A stretch of DNA of 64,000 nucleotides from SAR202 cluster bacterium (GCA_013204585.1 JABMNL010000031.1:1-64000), one strand, 5' to 3'. Positions 46,418-56,279 are shown, counted from the first letter of the stretch. Numbers and translations: made by a program. The notes: generated from the sequence alone by a model not told the origin.

Positions 46418-48241
46418 ATGGCTATTCAAACTCCTCACCACGAACTAGAACAAGGCGACGTCAACCTCCCAGATACCGGACGTCCAGTCGTCCGATCCAC
46501 CAAGGGAGTGATTTCCAGTGGCCATTACCTCACTTCCATGGCCGGAATGCGGATGCTACTAAACGGCGGAAACGCCTTTGATGCCCTAGTTGCAGCCGGG
46601 TTCGCAGCCGCCGTGATTGAACCCATCGCGTCCTATTCCCTGGCAGCGGAAGGCGTGTTCATGCTCCACGACGCGGCCAGCGGAGAGACGCTATCCCTCA
46701 GCGGACAGGGCGTGGCCCCAGGCAAAGCGACGGCCGAATTCTACAAGTCCCAGGGCTTGGACCGCATTCCCACCGGGCCTGGCAACAAGGCCCACTTATC
46801 TTTCACAGTGCCAGGAATTGTCGAAGCCTTCATATCCATGCTGGAACGCTACGGCAGCATGACAATTGACGAAGTACTAGCGCCAGCCATCGACTACGCC
46901 GAGAACGGCATCCCCCACTACGAATACATGCTGGAACGGCTGAAGTCCGCCAACACACCCATCCAGTTCGACAACTACCCGCCGGGCGGCTGGGACGTGT
47001 TCTTCGACAACAGACAAGTCCCTAAACCCGGGTCCATCTTGGTTCAGCCCGGTTTGGCCAATACCCTGAAAGCCATGGCATCCGCTGCCGTCGCCGGTGA
47101 CCGTGTTGCCGGACTGCAAGCAGCGCGGGACGTTTTCTACAAAGGCTCCGTCGCCAAGACCATCGTTGAATCGTCAGCGAAAGTCGGCGGTATCCTGTCC
47201 ATGGACGACCTGGCCAACTATAAGAGCCAATTCGGCGAGCCGGTTTCTACCACCTTCGCCGGTCACGAAATTCTGGGTCACGACAGTTGGTCGCAAGGCC
47301 CAATGCTCCAACAGAGCCTGAACATGCTGGAGCACTTTGACCTAAAAGCCATGGGCCACAACTCACCCGAATACATTCACACGGTCACCGAGGTTTTCAA
47401 ACTGGTCTTCGGCGACCGTGAAGGCTACTACGGAGACCCCGACTATGCTGAGGTCCCGATTGACGGCCTGCTATCCAAGGAGTACGCCGCCGAACGGGTC
47501 GGTCTGGTCGACCCTGAAGGTGCCTACCCAGAGCAACAGGCCCCCGGAGACCCGTGGAAATATTCCAACGGCGTCAGTAACTCGACCAAAGCAGCCGCAG
47601 GAGTCGGCGCAGTTTTATCAAATGGGGGCTCGGCAAACGGCGCATCCGACGATTCATCCCACGAGGGCACGACCCACGTATCAGTGTTGGACGACCAAGG
47701 GAACATGGTCTGCGGCACCATCAGCGGCGGCGCCTTCGCCAAGTCGGTCTTCTTCCCGGAACTAGGCTGCTGCTTAAGCACCCGCATCGAGATGTTCAAC
47801 TGCGAAGAGGGTCATCCCAACGTGGTCGAACCAGGCAAACGGCCTCGCACCACATTGATTAACTACATCGCCCACAAAGACGGTGTGCCAGTAATGACCA
47901 TTGGCTGCCCCGGCGGCGACAACCAGGCCCAGGCCAACGTCCAACTGGTATTGAACACATTGATTTTTGGCATGGATCCCCAGCAAGCAATTGAAGCCCC
48001 TCGCTTCGCCAGCCAGAGCGTGGTTAACTCCTTCTTCCCCCACACCTACCTGCCGGGGAAGTTGGACCTGGAACCGGGCATTCCGGAAAGCACCGCCGAC
48101 GCCCTACGAGCCAGGGGCCACATGATAGGTCGCGCGGCCAACTGCGGCCTCGGGGCCACCGTCTCAGTCAGAGACCCACAGACCGGCCACCTAAGCACCG
48201 GCGGCGACCCCCGCCGGGCTTGCTACGCCATGGGCCTGTAA
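46418..48241 (+). CDS. Gamma-glutamyltransferase family (Ntn-hydrolase)
   Basis: 'MRMLLNGGNAFDALVAAGFAAAVIEPIASYSLAAEGVFMLHDA', 'GTTHVSVLDDQGNMVCGT', C-terminal region 'APRFASQ'. Confidence 0.93.
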   Translation: MAIQTPHHELEQGDVNLPDTGRPVVRSTKGVISSGHYLTSMAGMRMLLNGGNAFDALVAAGFAAAVIEPIASYSLAAEGVFMLHDAASGETLSLSGQGVAPGKATAEFYKSQGLDRIPTGPGNKAHLSFTVPGIVEAFISMLERYGSMTIDEVLAPAIDYAENGIPHYEYMLERLKSANTPIQFDNYPPGGWDVFFDNRQVPKPGSILVQPGLANTLKAMASAAVAGDRVAGLQAARDVFYKGSVAKTIVESSAKVGGILSMDDLANYKSQFGEPVSTTFAGHEILGHDSWSQGPMLQQSLNMLEHFDLKAMGHNSPEYIHTVTEVFKLVFGDREGYYGDPDYAEVPIDGLLSKEYAAERVGLVDPEGAYPEQQAPGDPWKYSNGVSNSTKAAAGVGAVLSNGGSANGASDDSSHEGTTHVSVLDDQGNMVCGTISGGAFAKSVFFPELGCCLSTRIEMFNCEEGHPNVVEPGKRPRTTLINYIAHKDGVPVMTIGCPGGDNQAQANVQLVLNTLIFGMDPQQAIEAPRFASQSVVNSFFPHTYLPGKLDLEPGIPESTADALRARGHMIGRAANCGLGATVSVRDPQTGHLSTGGDPRRACYAMGL

Positions 48242-48257
48242 CCCAAAACATTAGGCG

Positions 48258-48293
48258 AAAAAGCCCCAGCCGATTTTGGCTGGGGCTTTTTTT
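48258..48293. terminator. Intrinsic terminator (aaaagccccagcc-gatttt-ggctggggctttttt)
   Basis: Perfect inverted repeat plus T tract. Confidence 0.88.
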
Positions 48294-48329
48294 GCTTTGG
48301 TCAGATAACCGCCAAATAGTTAGGTAGGC

Positions 48330-49121
48330 CTAGGCAACCTTTTCAGCGGCAACCGGATTGCGTAGAGTCCCAATTTCTGGGATTTCCACTTCTACAACGT
48401 CACCGGGCTTAAGCGCATCAACCGCACCCGGAGCCCCAGTCAAGATAAGATCCCCAGGGTGCAGCGTCACGTACTGGCTAATCCTGCTGACGGTTTCATA
48501 GCAATTAAAGGTCATTCCTGAAGTGCTACCCCGATCGTTTTCCTTGCCGTTAACCCGCGTAATGATGTCCAACGAATGGGGATCAACGTCGGTCTCAATC
48601 CACGGCCCCACCGGGCCAAAGGTATCGCAGGTCTTTTTCCTCCAGTTCGAAGTGTCAGCAGACCAGGACCCTTCGCTACTAACGTCGTTTGCGCAGGTGT
48701 AACCGAAAATGAAATTCGGAGCTTCGGCGGCGGTGATTCGCCTGGTGGGCTTGCCGATAACGATTACCAGCTCTCCCTCGTAATGAACGTAGTCGGAGTC
48801 TTTCGGCAGGATAATTGTTTCGTCCTGGCCGATGATGCAGCTGACTCCTTTCTGCCAAGGTCGAAATGTTTGCGCGTCTCTGCTGATGCGCTCAGCATCC
48901 AGGTTCTCCACTTGGTGGGCCACGTGGTCAGCATAATTAAGCCCGACTGCCCAAAAACTTAAGGGCCTGGTGGGCGGCAATAGCTTTACGTTGCTAATTG
49001 AGTACCTAGCGTCGGTAAAGTTATGTCTACCAAATATGTCGCCTTGGACTACCCTAAGTTGGTCACCTTCGACGACTCCGTAACTTTCCCAGCCATTAAT
49101 CTCGAACCTAGCGAATTTCAT
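48330..49121 (-). CDS. Fumarylacetoacetate hydrolase (FAH) family protein
   Basis: 'SFWAVGLNYADHVAHQVE', 'DYVHYEGELVIVIGK', 'FGYTCANDVS', 'VTLHPGDLILTGAPGAV'. Confidence 0.9.
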   Translation of the reverse strand: MKFARFEINGWESYGVVEGDQLRVVQGDIFGRHNFTDARYSISNVKLLPPTRPLSFWAVGLNYADHVAHQVENLDAERISRDAQTFRPWQKGVSCIIGQDETIILPKDSDYVHYEGELVIVIGKPTRRITAAEAPNFIFGYTCANDVSSEGSWSADTSNWRKKTCDTFGPVGPWIETDVDPHSLDIITRVNGKENDRGSTSGMTFNCYETVSRISQYVTLHPGDLILTGAPGAVDALKPGDVVEVEIPEIGTLRNPVAAEKVA

Positions 49122-49278
49122 GAGTGCTCCTTAAAATGCGTTTTTCCGTATTAAATAGCTTGTGGCAAACCTACATCTAGTGAATATCCATCACGACCAA
49201 GATTCCAAATCACGCCGAAATTATAGTATGAAACCGGTTAGACCGTCCGAATCTCCTTGGTTGTCCTAAGTTTCAGGT

Positions 49279-50205
49279 TCACTTAAGAAGCGGCTGCACC
49301 GCGAGGTGCAGCCGCTCCAGATGTTCGACATCGGTCGGCACCAGGCACAGCATCACCGTCGTGATGCCAACATCGAGAAAGCCCCTGATGAAGGCAGCGC
49401 ACTCGGCCGGCGGCCCAAAGGCGCACCAACTGTCCACGTCGTAGCCGCTATAGAACGATTGCAAAAGCGGCGCGATGCGGTTACGGGCCCGGCCTCTGTC
49501 GTTGTCGATGGAAAGATATGTGATTTTTCCCAACTCTAAGGAATCGGAGTCCCGCCCGGTACTGCTGGCTAACTCTCTGACGAAATCGCAGCCTGGTGCC
49601 GCATCATCAGGAATGCCTCCGGATGGGTGGACCCAGCCATCGGCGAAGGTCGCGGCCATGTTCATGGAGGCGCTGGTGACGCCGCCGACAAGAATTGGTA
49701 TTCCTCCAGCTTGCATGGGTTTGACGTCGATCGAGGCATTGTCCAGAATTAAATGGCTGCCCTTGAAAGAGACTGCAGCCTCGCTCCACAGGCTTTTTAG
49801 CGCGGTGATGTTCTCTCCCAACCGGACCCCTTGCCTGGGCCGTCGGTCTTCGCGGACACCTTCGTCTGGCCAAGCACCACGGGAGATGCCCAGACTAATC
49901 CGCCCCTTGGAAAGGCGGTCGATGTTGGCCATCATAGTGGCGAACGACCATATCGGAGGCGTCGGGCCACTTAACTCCGCCGTCCCCAACCGTATCCGCG
50001 ACGTCGCGGCGGCAGCCGTAGCCAGGACACTAAAGTGATCCGGATCAGTCTTTTCCTTCGGGCCGCTCCAGTCAAACCCGGTACGACTGAACAGCGCCTC
50101 GGTGAACCACAGGGAGTGGAATCCCATCTGTTCAGCTGCCTGATAAAAGTCGGGGCGCTCTTTGGACCTCGGCACGATGAGGTCCATTTTTGGTTCGTCG
50201 GCCAT
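49279..50205 (-). CDS. LLM-class flavin/F420-dependent oxidoreductase
   Basis: 'AEQMGFHSLWFTEALFSRTGFDW', 'ATSRIRLGTAELSGPTPPIWSFATMMANIDRLSKGRISLGISRGAW'. Confidence 0.85.
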   Translation of the reverse strand: MADEPKMDLIVPRSKERPDFYQAAEQMGFHSLWFTEALFSRTGFDWSGPKEKTDPDHFSVLATAAAATSRIRLGTAELSGPTPPIWSFATMMANIDRLSKGRISLGISRGAWPDEGVREDRRPRQGVRLGENITALKSLWSEAAVSFKGSHLILDNASIDVKPMQAGGIPILVGGVTSASMNMAATFADGWVHPSGGIPDDAAPGCDFVRELASSTGRDSDSLELGKITYLSIDNDRGRARNRIAPLLQSFYSGYDVDSWCAFGPPAECAAFIRGFLDVGITTVMLCLVPTDVEHLERLHLAVQPLLK

Positions 50206-50244
50206 AGAATACCTCCACTGAGCGCGAAGCCGGGTGTTGTCTGA

Positions 50245-51288
50245 TTACGCCAATCGAATTTCCCTGGTCGCCGAGTGGGTCGAGCCGCCGAAGGTTGGCA
50301 CCCATGACGAGTGTTTGCCGGGGCCACCCAGGACAATGATCATGAGCAGGTCAGGATCGACCACCATGGGCACTGGGCCGTCGGGTATCTTCTGGAACCG
50401 CTCCATCAGGGTCTCGTGGGTGTACCTCTCCAGGGGAATTCGGGCGTTCTGGTGCAACCACTCCCTGATTTCCTTCTTGCCGAAACCGTCTCTGGCGATG
50501 GTGGCGGCGTGCTCTGGGCCTAGCGCCAGCAAGGTCTCACCGCCGGTGTAGGCGTTGTTGGCTCCGGTGATGGAGATAGCCCCCGCTATGATGGTCAGTA
50601 TGTTCTCGGCGGTGCTACCGGCGTGGTCGTTGATGTTGTGGGGCGGTTCACCTGCTAGCACGGTTACCGTGCTTTGGTCGGCCCGGAAGCCCCGCTCGAT
50701 ATGCAGTGGCTCCCAGGGGTTGGCTTCTTCGTTCTCGGCCACGCAATAGGTGTACTTGGAGGGCGCGCCCTGGGTGGACATGTCGCCCACCCCCGGATAG
50801 GCCCCGCCAACGTTAAGTTGCACCAGCCTGACCGCCCGCCCGATGGTGGCATTTGGCTGCCAGCCCGGCCCGAAAGCGCCAGAGCCGCTGTGCATGCCCA
50901 ACTCGTCGGAGATGGGGCCGTTCACGATTATCAGCGGCGCACAGGGGTGGGTGGTGGCCTGGATGGCATAGAGGTTGAACACCTCATCGCACATGGCCTC
51001 AACGGCAGCGATTACCACCGGTAGGTACTCGGGCCGACAACCGGCCATGACCGCGTTCACCGCCAGCTTCTCCACCGTGGCCGCACCCCAGTTGGGCGGA
51101 ATCTCGCCGATAATGTCCTGTGCCCCCAGGGGAGTCGCCGCCAGCATGGCAGCCACCCGCGCCGGCGTTGGCGGGACAATCGGTAGGCCATCGGTCCAGC
51201 CGCGCTCCAAGTAGAGATTCTGGATGGCCTCGAAATTGTCGGCTACTTCCAATCGCTCGGAATTTAAATCAGAAATTAAATCGGCCAA
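50245..51288 (-). CDS. Conserved hypothetical protein of the kind often found beside UGSC proteins (347 aa)
   Basis: Long ORF; 'GWTDGLPIVPPTPARVAAMLAATPLGAQDIIGEIPPNWGAATVEKLAVNAVMAGCRPEYLPVVIAAVEAMCDE'. Confidence 0.7.
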   Translation of the reverse strand: MADLISDLNSERLEVADNFEAIQNLYLERGWTDGLPIVPPTPARVAAMLAATPLGAQDIIGEIPPNWGAATVEKLAVNAVMAGCRPEYLPVVIAAVEAMCDEVFNLYAIQATTHPCAPLIIVNGPISDELGMHSGSGAFGPGWQPNATIGRAVRLVQLNVGGAYPGVGDMSTQGAPSKYTYCVAENEEANPWEPLHIERGFRADQSTVTVLAGEPPHNINDHAGSTAENILTIIAGAISITGANNAYTGGETLLALGPEHAATIARDGFGKKEIREWLHQNARIPLERYTHETLMERFQKIPDGPVPMVVDPDLLMIIVLGGPGKHSSWVPTFGGSTHSATREIRLA

Positions 51289-51364
51289 AGTGTGCCTCCA
51301 CGGCAGGCTTGGGATATGATTATTTGCGCGAAACGAACGCGAGGAAAGTAACGCAGGAGGATTT

Positions 51365-51721
51365 GTGCTAGACCAATCGTTTGCCGAACATTTCGCTGCG
51401 GATTGGATTGATTCTTGGAACGGCCACGACCTGGACCGAATCCTTTCTCACTACTCCGATACATTCGAGATGAGTTCACCGGTGATTGCCCGACTGGTCA
51501 ACGAACCGTCAGGCTCGCTGACTGGAAAAATCGCTGTTGGGGAATATTGGGCGAAAGCATTGGAACTCAATCCCGGGCTGTATTTCGAACTGGTTAATAC
51601 ACTGGTGGGCGTGAATAGCATCACCCTGTACTACAAAGGACACCGGGGTATGTCTGCCGAGTGTTTTCACTTCGGCCCCGACCAGTTGGTCGTCAAGGCT
51701 TTCGCCCATTACGCGCCCTGA
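51365..51721 (+). CDS. SnoaL-like / NTF2-fold protein
   Basis: 'FAADWIDSWNGHDLDRILSHYSDTFEMSSPVI...LTGKIAVGEYWAKALELNPGLYFELVNTLVG'. Confidence 0.8.
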   Translation: MLDQSFAEHFAADWIDSWNGHDLDRILSHYSDTFEMSSPVIARLVNEPSGSLTGKIAVGEYWAKALELNPGLYFELVNTLVGVNSITLYYKGHRGMSAECFHFGPDQLVVKAFAHYAP

Positions 51722-51733
51722 TTAACGCCCAAC

Positions 51734-52282
51734 CTACCGCCCGGTTAATCCCTGAACTACCTGTTCGAGCAGACCGTCGGCTTTCTCCACGAGTTGCTCG
51801 GCCTGTAGTCCGCCAAAGGGGTGTTCCGCAATGGCCACGGCCAGTTCTGGCATCCCCAGGGAACGCCGTTCTACTTCGCCCAGCCGCTTGAAACGGTCAG
51901 TGCCCACCACCACGGTGCGAATACCCCGTTTTTCCAGTTCAACCGCGTCGTGGATACTCCACGACGTACAGGACCCTCAATCCGCCAGACCGACAATCAC
52001 CGCCTGGACCGACCCGACCAGTTCGTCAATCACCTCGTCGGTGGCGGGGAGTGAAGCCGTGGGTTTGCGCCGGTAGACGGTGCTGGCTATCTCGTATTTC
52101 TCCCGCAGCAGTTTTTCCAACCGCTCGAAGAGCAGGTCGCCATTTGGCTTGCTGTTCCACAAGAATCCGACGGACTGTCCGCCAAGGCCCGCCAATACCG
52201 GGGCCAAGGCCTGGTCCATCTTTCTGGGCGCTGCCGTGGGGTCTAGGACTACCAGCTTGGCTGAATTCGTAATGGTCATCAA
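51734..52282 (-). CDS. UGSC-family selenoprotein (in-frame UGA read as Sec, U102; motif U-G-S-C)
   Basis: Tracked ORF 51977..52282 stops at TGA (plus-strand tca 51977-51979); same-frame continuation to TAG at 51734-51736 gives ...AVIVGLADUGSCTSWSIHDAVELEKRGIRTVVVGTDRFKRLGEVERRSLGMPELAVAIAEHPFGGLQAEQLVEKADGLLEQVVQGLTGR*. Confidence 0.9.
51946..51966 (-). promoter_or_regulatory. Candidate bacterial SECIS hairpin (minus strand: cgtcgtgg-agtat-ccacgacg)
   Basis: Perfect 8-bp stem, apical loop AGUAU begins 18 nt after the UGA. Confidence 0.78.
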
Positions 52283-52379
52283 TTACCTTATCCTGGCTCG
52301 TCTAAGGCTGGAAAATTTAAATCAAGGCTAGGGCCTGCCAAATTTCATGTCAAGCAGGCCGTCCATTGTCCGCACCCCG

Positions 52380-53996
52380 TTACTCCCCCGCTTGCCTGAA
52401 GAATGGGGAAGGCATTGGCCCCACCGGAACTTCAATCAACACCGGGCAGTCCAGGGTCAAAGCTTCCTTGAGGGTGGACTCCAACTCCGCCGGTCCGTTG
52501 GCCAAGAATCCCTTTACGCCGTAGGCCTCGGCCAGCTTCACGAAGTCGGGGTTTTGCAGTTCCACGCCGATGGTCCGGCCTTGGAACTGGTTCATCTGGT
52601 CGCGTTTCACGTTTCCGTAGGCGTTGTCGTTGAACACAACCACTATCACGTTAATCTTGTGCTGTACTGCAGTGGCCATCTCCTGGGAATTGAACAAGAA
52701 GCCGCCGTCGCCGGAGAGGACGACCACTGGCTTGTCTGGCTGAGCAACCTTGGCTCCCAGCGCGGTGGGGTAGGCGTAACCCAGGTTGCCAGAGTAGGAC
52801 GAGGTGATGAAGGTGCGCGGCTCGTACACCGGGAAGTGGGCCCGGCTGTAATAACCAAGTTGGGTCATGCCGGAGACCAGGATGCCGTCTTCGGGCAATG
52901 CTCTCCGAACGGCGTCCAGCAGTTCTCCCTGGGGCTGGCGTTTAATGATGTCTTCAGACCGTTGGGTCTTCTGAGCTGCCACCTCGGACGACCGGTCGGC
53001 CCGTTCCGGCATTTTGGCGGCCAGAGCGGTGACCAGGTCTTCCATGGTGCGCTTAGCGTCACCCTGGACACCCATGGTGTTCTCATAGTTACGACCCAGT
53101 TCTTCGGGGTCGATGTCAACCTGGATGACTTTCTGGCCGTCCAGCCAGCTGGACGTGACCAGCCTGGTGCCGACGGCAAAGATTACGTCGTGGCCTTTCT
53201 CTTGTTTGGCAATGGTGTCGTTGCGCAACCACAACGCCCCCAAGGACAGGGGATGGTGGTCGGAGATGGCGCCCTTGCCCTCTGCAGTCATGACCACTGG
53301 GGCCTGGAGATACTCGGCCAGCTTGGTCAGCGCTTCTGAGGCATTGGCGGAGATTACGCCGCCACCGGCCCAGATTAGCGGGTTTTTAGCGTTGGCCAGG
53401 GCATCCGCCGCCGCTTCAATCTGCTCCTTGCTGGCCACTACCTGGCGGGGCTCTTCAGGTTCCAGCAGTTCCACGTCGGCAACTTCCGCCAACGTCTCTG
53501 GGGGAATTTCGATTTCCACCGGACGGGGTCGGCCGTTCTTAAGGTGATAAAAGGCCTCGTGGACGGCCTCGGGTACTTTCGCTGGGTCCATGATGCGGTG
53601 GGCCCACTTGGTGACCGGCTTGATGGCGTCCAGTTGGTCGTTGACCTCATGGAGCATGCCGCTGTCGCCGCCAATATGGTCGCGCTCAATCTGACCCGAC
53701 ACCACCAACACCGGGGAGGAGGCGGAGTAGGCTGTCGATATGGCCGCAGATGCGTTTAGTAGACCGGGGCCTGGCACCATCAACGCGGTGCCAATCCGCC
53801 CTCCCGCGCGAGCGTAACCATCGGCCATGTAGGCGGTGGCCTGCTCGTGGCGGACGGTGATGAAGCGAATGCCCGGCTCGTCGTACAGCCCGTCCATCAT
53901 GTGGTAGAGCTGGACGCCCGGCAAACCGAATATCACCCGAACGCCTTCGCGGTATAGGGACTTGGCCAACGCTTGGCCGCCGGTCATCTTAACCAT
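52380..53996 (-). CDS. Thiamine pyrophosphate-dependent enzyme (acetolactate synthase/benzoylformate decarboxylase-like)
   Basis: 'VIFGLPGVQLYHMMDGLYDEPGIRFITVRHEQATAYMADGYARAGGRIGTALMVPGPGLLN', 'VVVLSGDGGFLFNSQEMATAVQHKINVIVVVFNDNAYG'; start set at M 53996. Confidence 0.9.
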   Translation of the reverse strand: MVKMTGGQALAKSLYREGVRVIFGLPGVQLYHMMDGLYDEPGIRFITVRHEQATAYMADGYARAGGRIGTALMVPGPGLLNASAAISTAYSASSPVLVVSGQIERDHIGGDSGMLHEVNDQLDAIKPVTKWAHRIMDPAKVPEAVHEAFYHLKNGRPRPVEIEIPPETLAEVADVELLEPEEPRQVVASKEQIEAAADALANAKNPLIWAGGGVISANASEALTKLAEYLQAPVVMTAEGKGAISDHHPLSLGALWLRNDTIAKQEKGHDVIFAVGTRLVTSSWLDGQKVIQVDIDPEELGRNYENTMGVQGDAKRTMEDLVTALAAKMPERADRSSEVAAQKTQRSEDIIKRQPQGELLDAVRRALPEDGILVSGMTQLGYYSRAHFPVYEPRTFITSSYSGNLGYAYPTALGAKVAQPDKPVVVLSGDGGFLFNSQEMATAVQHKINVIVVVFNDNAYGNVKRDQMNQFQGRTIGVELQNPDFVKLAEAYGVKGFLANGPAELESTLKEALTLDCPVLIEVPVGPMPSPFFRQAGE

Positions 53997-54075
53997 ATTT
54001 ACAAACTTCCTTTGTTTAGTTATTCCTGTTGATTTTTCCCAGTTGGGTTCTGGGTTCTGGGTTCCCGATTGGTCT

Positions 54076-54534
54076 CTATGGAGTGTTGAACTGTACCAGG
54101 ATGCCATCTGGGTCGCGGACGTAGATGCTGCGAATCTCGCCGTCGGCATTGGTGTATGACTCCCTGGACCCGGCCAGTTCATACCCTTTGGCCACTAATT
54201 CATCGGCCAGGCTAGCAACATCGGCGACGCCAAAGGATATGTGGCTGATGCCCACCTGGTCAAGCAGGATGGGTTTGCCGTCCGGCTTCTCGCCCGGATG
54301 GCTGGTCAGCGTCAAGGTCGGCGTTGCGCCGTCGCCGTAGGCCAGGCTGACCCAATGGCGAGTGTTGCGTTCGAGCGAATAGTTGTCCAACCGCGCCGTT
54401 TGGGTGCCGCCTTCAGTGATGTCGGTAAGCTTCTCGCCAATCACCTTCATCCCCAGGGCATCCCGGTAGAATTCCAGGGACTTTGCCATGTCCCGGACGC
54501 ATACTCCGACATGGGTTACACAAGTAGCTTCCAT
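54076..54534 (-). CDS. VOC (glyoxalase/bleomycin resistance/dioxygenase) family protein
   Basis: 'THVGVCVRDMAKSLEFYRDALGMKVIGE', 'IRSIYVRDPDGILVQFN'. Confidence 0.9.
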   Translation of the reverse strand: MEATCVTHVGVCVRDMAKSLEFYRDALGMKVIGEKLTDITEGGTQTARLDNYSLERNTRHWVSLAYGDGATPTLTLTSHPGEKPDGKPILLDQVGISHISFGVADVASLADELVAKGYELAGSRESYTNADGEIRSIYVRDPDGILVQFNTP

Positions 54535-54607
54535 AATTGAGTCTCCAAGAAATTTCGAATACCGGGAAATATTAGATACCAGAAACGGTCGGATACGGGC
54601 CGCTATT

Positions 54608-55387
54608 TTACCCGAAAATGAAATCTCGGATGGCGGTGAAGTAGGCGTCCAGCCCTTTGAAGAGCAGGTCGTTGTGGCCCGCCCCTGGAACCATCAGCAT
54701 TTTCTTATCTTTGGACGCGAAACTCTGGAACATCGCCTCGGCGTACTCCAGCGGCGCTAGCGTGTCTATTTCGCCGTGAATAACCAGCGCCGGAATCGAT
54801 ATTGATGCGGCTTTGGCCCGGTAGGCTGCTTCCAAATCCTCGGCCAGTTGCGAGTCCAACCCGTTGGTGAACTGACCCAGGCTGGGCCGTCCGCTTTCGA
54901 TGATGACTCCCCTGACCCCCGGGTTCTCCTGAGCCGCCAGTTCAAAGGCGGAATGTCGCCCCAGCGAACGGCCCATCACGTAGATTGGCCCGTTAAAGCC
55001 ACTGGCCCCCAGCACGATCTGCATGGACTCCAAGACGGTGTTGGCGTCGGAAAGCATGGTGGTGAAGGCCGGAGTGCCGCCGCTCTTCCCATAACCCCGG
55101 TAGTCGGCCACGAAGAAGTTAATCCCAATCTGGTTGTACATCGGGGCGATGGAATTGTAATCAATCGCCGTCTCGCCGTTGCCGTAGAAGAACAAGATGG
55201 TTGGGGCACTAGAACCCGCCGGAAAGAACCGGCAAGACAAACCGATATCTTCGCCCGCTTTGCCGACATTAATCGTGTAGTCCTGCACCCCATCGGGAGT
55301 GGGCGTCCAATTCTGCCGGGGATAGAAAGAGTTCATCGATATGCTGGGGTCGTCCAGCACGGAATAGTCCACTTGGGCCATGGTCAA
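54608..55387 (-). CDS. Alpha/beta hydrolase (BEM46/FAM108-like)
   Basis: 'LFFYGNGETAIDYNSI', 'VADYRGYGKSGGTPAF', 'VMGRSLGRHSAFELA', 'PALVIHGEIDTLAPLEYAE'. Confidence 0.85.
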   Translation of the reverse strand: MTMAQVDYSVLDDPSISMNSFYPRQNWTPTPDGVQDYTINVGKAGEDIGLSCRFFPAGSSAPTILFFYGNGETAIDYNSIAPMYNQIGINFFVADYRGYGKSGGTPAFTTMLSDANTVLESMQIVLGASGFNGPIYVMGRSLGRHSAFELAAQENPGVRGVIIESGRPSLGQFTNGLDSQLAEDLEAAYRAKAASISIPALVIHGEIDTLAPLEYAEAMFQSFASKDKKMLMVPGAGHNDLLFKGLDAYFTAIRDFIFG

Positions 55388-55406
55388 AACTCCAGAACAA
55401 CGGAAA

Positions 55407-56279
55407 TTAGGCGAAGAACCCGTTAGCCAAATGGCTCTTAATCACGTCGGCGACCAACTCCGGCCTTTGGATGGGAACATCGTGGATGCTGTCTTCGAGC
55501 CAAACGGTCTTGCTCTTGGGCAGCCGCTCTTCAGCCTCTTCCACCAACATCAACCGGCGCTTGCCCCGTTCATGGGTGGCCAGGTTATTATCTTGGCGGG
55601 CTGGCATGATTAGCACCGAGCATTGCACCTTGCTATAAAGTTCCCTGGGTTTGTGGTCCCAAAGACCCTCGATTATCCGTAGATGGTTGGCCCGGCTCAG
55701 CCGCGCTTTTATCGTCTGGTCTTCCAAAATCTCGAAGTTGGCCATGACGATGTTGGCAACCTCGGGCGACATTCCGGTTTCCTGGTGCCGGGAGCGCACT
55801 CGTTCCAAGAAACTGTCCACCTTCACTCCGGTGAAGTCCGGCGGGGCCATTTCAATCTTGGCGTCTTCAATGTTCGGATAGCGGTTCGACACGTTAATCA
55901 TGCCGCCATCAACCCAAGTTAAACCCTTCACCGACTCCGGGGCCACCACCGCCAAGTTCAAGGCAACGCTGCCTCCCCATGAATGGCCAATCACGATTGG
56001 TTTATCCACGCCCAGTTGCTTGATAACGCCAAGCGCGTCCTGAGTCACCGTGGCGATGTCGTAGCCTTCGTCGGGCTTGTCGGTCTCGCCGTGGCCTCGC
56101 TGGTCCACCGCGATAACGGCGTGGTCTTGGGCCAAAATTGGCGCAACCATGTCCCAGATATGGCAGGTCGAGGCCAGGCCGTGGAGCAACACAATCGGCT
56201 GCCCGGACCCACCCCAATTTCGGTAGTGAAAACTCAACCCGTCAACTGTCACCCATTCTTCGCTAGGGGCCTGTGGCAT
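55407..56279 (-). CDS. Alpha/beta hydrolase
   Basis: 'IVLLHGLASTCHIWDMVAPILAQDHAVIAVDQRGHGETDKP', 'VIGHSWGGSVALNLA'. Confidence 0.9.
   Translation of the reverse strand: MPQAPSEEWVTVDGLSFHYRNWGGSGQPIVLLHGLASTCHIWDMVAPILAQDHAVIAVDQRGHGETDKPDEGYDIATVTQDALGVIKQLGVDKPIVIGHSWGGSVALNLAVVAPESVKGLTWVDGGMINVSNRYPNIEDAKIEMAPPDFTGVKVDSFLERVRSRHQETGMSPEVANIVMANFEILEDQTIKARLSRANHLRIIEGLWDHKPRELYSKVQCSVLIMPARQDNNLATHERGKRRLMLVEEAEERLPKSKTVWLEDSIHDVPIQRPELVADVIKSHLANGFFA

Noticed and set aside
51661-51891. Plus-strand ORF 76 aa over the UGSC 3' half
   Set aside because: Antisense to the UGSC continuation, which has clear family motifs.
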